From the NCBI RefSeq assembly GCF_003004785.1, contig NZ_PVZS01000035.1, positions 1-51,241 on the forward strand: a stretch of 51,241 nucleotides of DNA, read 5' to 3'. How positions within the stretch are numbered: the first letter of the stretch is position 1; each line of letters begins with the position of its first letter. This DNA comes from Alsobacter soli (GTDB lineage Bacteria > Pseudomonadota > Alphaproteobacteria > Rhizobiales > Beijerinckiaceae). The notes beneath the pieces are model-generated. The model was given only the letters and a program-made list of their open reading frames with translations, made no database searches and was not told where the DNA came from. The position numbers and the translations under genes are program-made. Of the stretch, positions 50,333-51,241 are shown piece after piece.

Positions 50333-51241
<909 letters not shown>

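Overview
The window is GC-rich bacterial DNA with dense, often overlapping genes. The family content (HWE-type histidine kinase, stand-alone sigma-70 region 1.1 domain, DUF2267 proteins, a PimC/PimD-like acyl-CoA dehydrogenase pair, Liv-type ABC transporter) suggests an alphaproteobacterium, most likely Hyphomicrobiales (Rhizobiales). This is inference from families; no rRNA or tRNA gene is present to confirm it.

Region 1 (1-6100): RNA/DNA maintenance and small stress-type genes. A PolX-type helix-hairpin-helix protein (cut by the window edge) and an archease-RtcB pair lie on the minus strand. They are followed by two DUF2267 paralogues, a disrupted small heat-shock gene, an alpha/beta hydrolase, a CapA-type metallophosphatase and a 48-residue zinc-ribbon protein.

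Region 2 (6268-11539): a tight five-gene operon encoding an acetyl-CoA-synthetase-like ligase, 2-oxoacid dehydrogenase E1 alpha, E1 beta and E2, and an acyl carrier protein. No E3 is present.

Region 3 (12073-22650): signalling and envelope genes mixed with decayed DNA. It holds an HWE kinase, a small membrane peptide, a membrane-anchored sigma-70 region 1.1 protein, a KaiC-like ATPase overlapping a hybrid kinase, a cardiolipin-synthase-like enzyme, a SemiSWEET, small exported or membrane proteins and an APP1-type phosphatase (DUF2183). Fragments resembling DUF72, GcvT_C, a cytochrome c and a molybdopterin oxidoreductase lie between them.

Region 4 (22816-29990): single genes and pairs: cytochrome P450, DUF1993, a methyltransferase plus class III aminotransferase pair, PhzF, a cation diffusion facilitator and an Rnk-like factor.

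Region 5 (30570-51241): an acyl-CoA catabolic island. A leftward operon (CoA ligase, APH-type kinase, SDR, acyl-CoA dehydrogenase) resembles the Lva/ACAD10-11 type of 4-hydroxyacid catabolism. Rightward genes encode a thioesterase, a TetR regulator, two Liv-type binding proteins, three SDRs, a second CoA ligase, two acyl-CoA dehydrogenases, a crotonase, a VOC protein, LivHMGF and the start of a GMC oxidoreductase. The same AT-rich GAATTCAAATTCGAA-type sequence occurs at promoter positions for the leftward operon, the regulator operon and two rightward segments. This suggests one regulon under the local TetR protein. The likely overall job is uptake of an organic acid or alcohol, activation to a CoA thioester and beta-oxidation-like degradation; the substrate cannot be read from the sequence.
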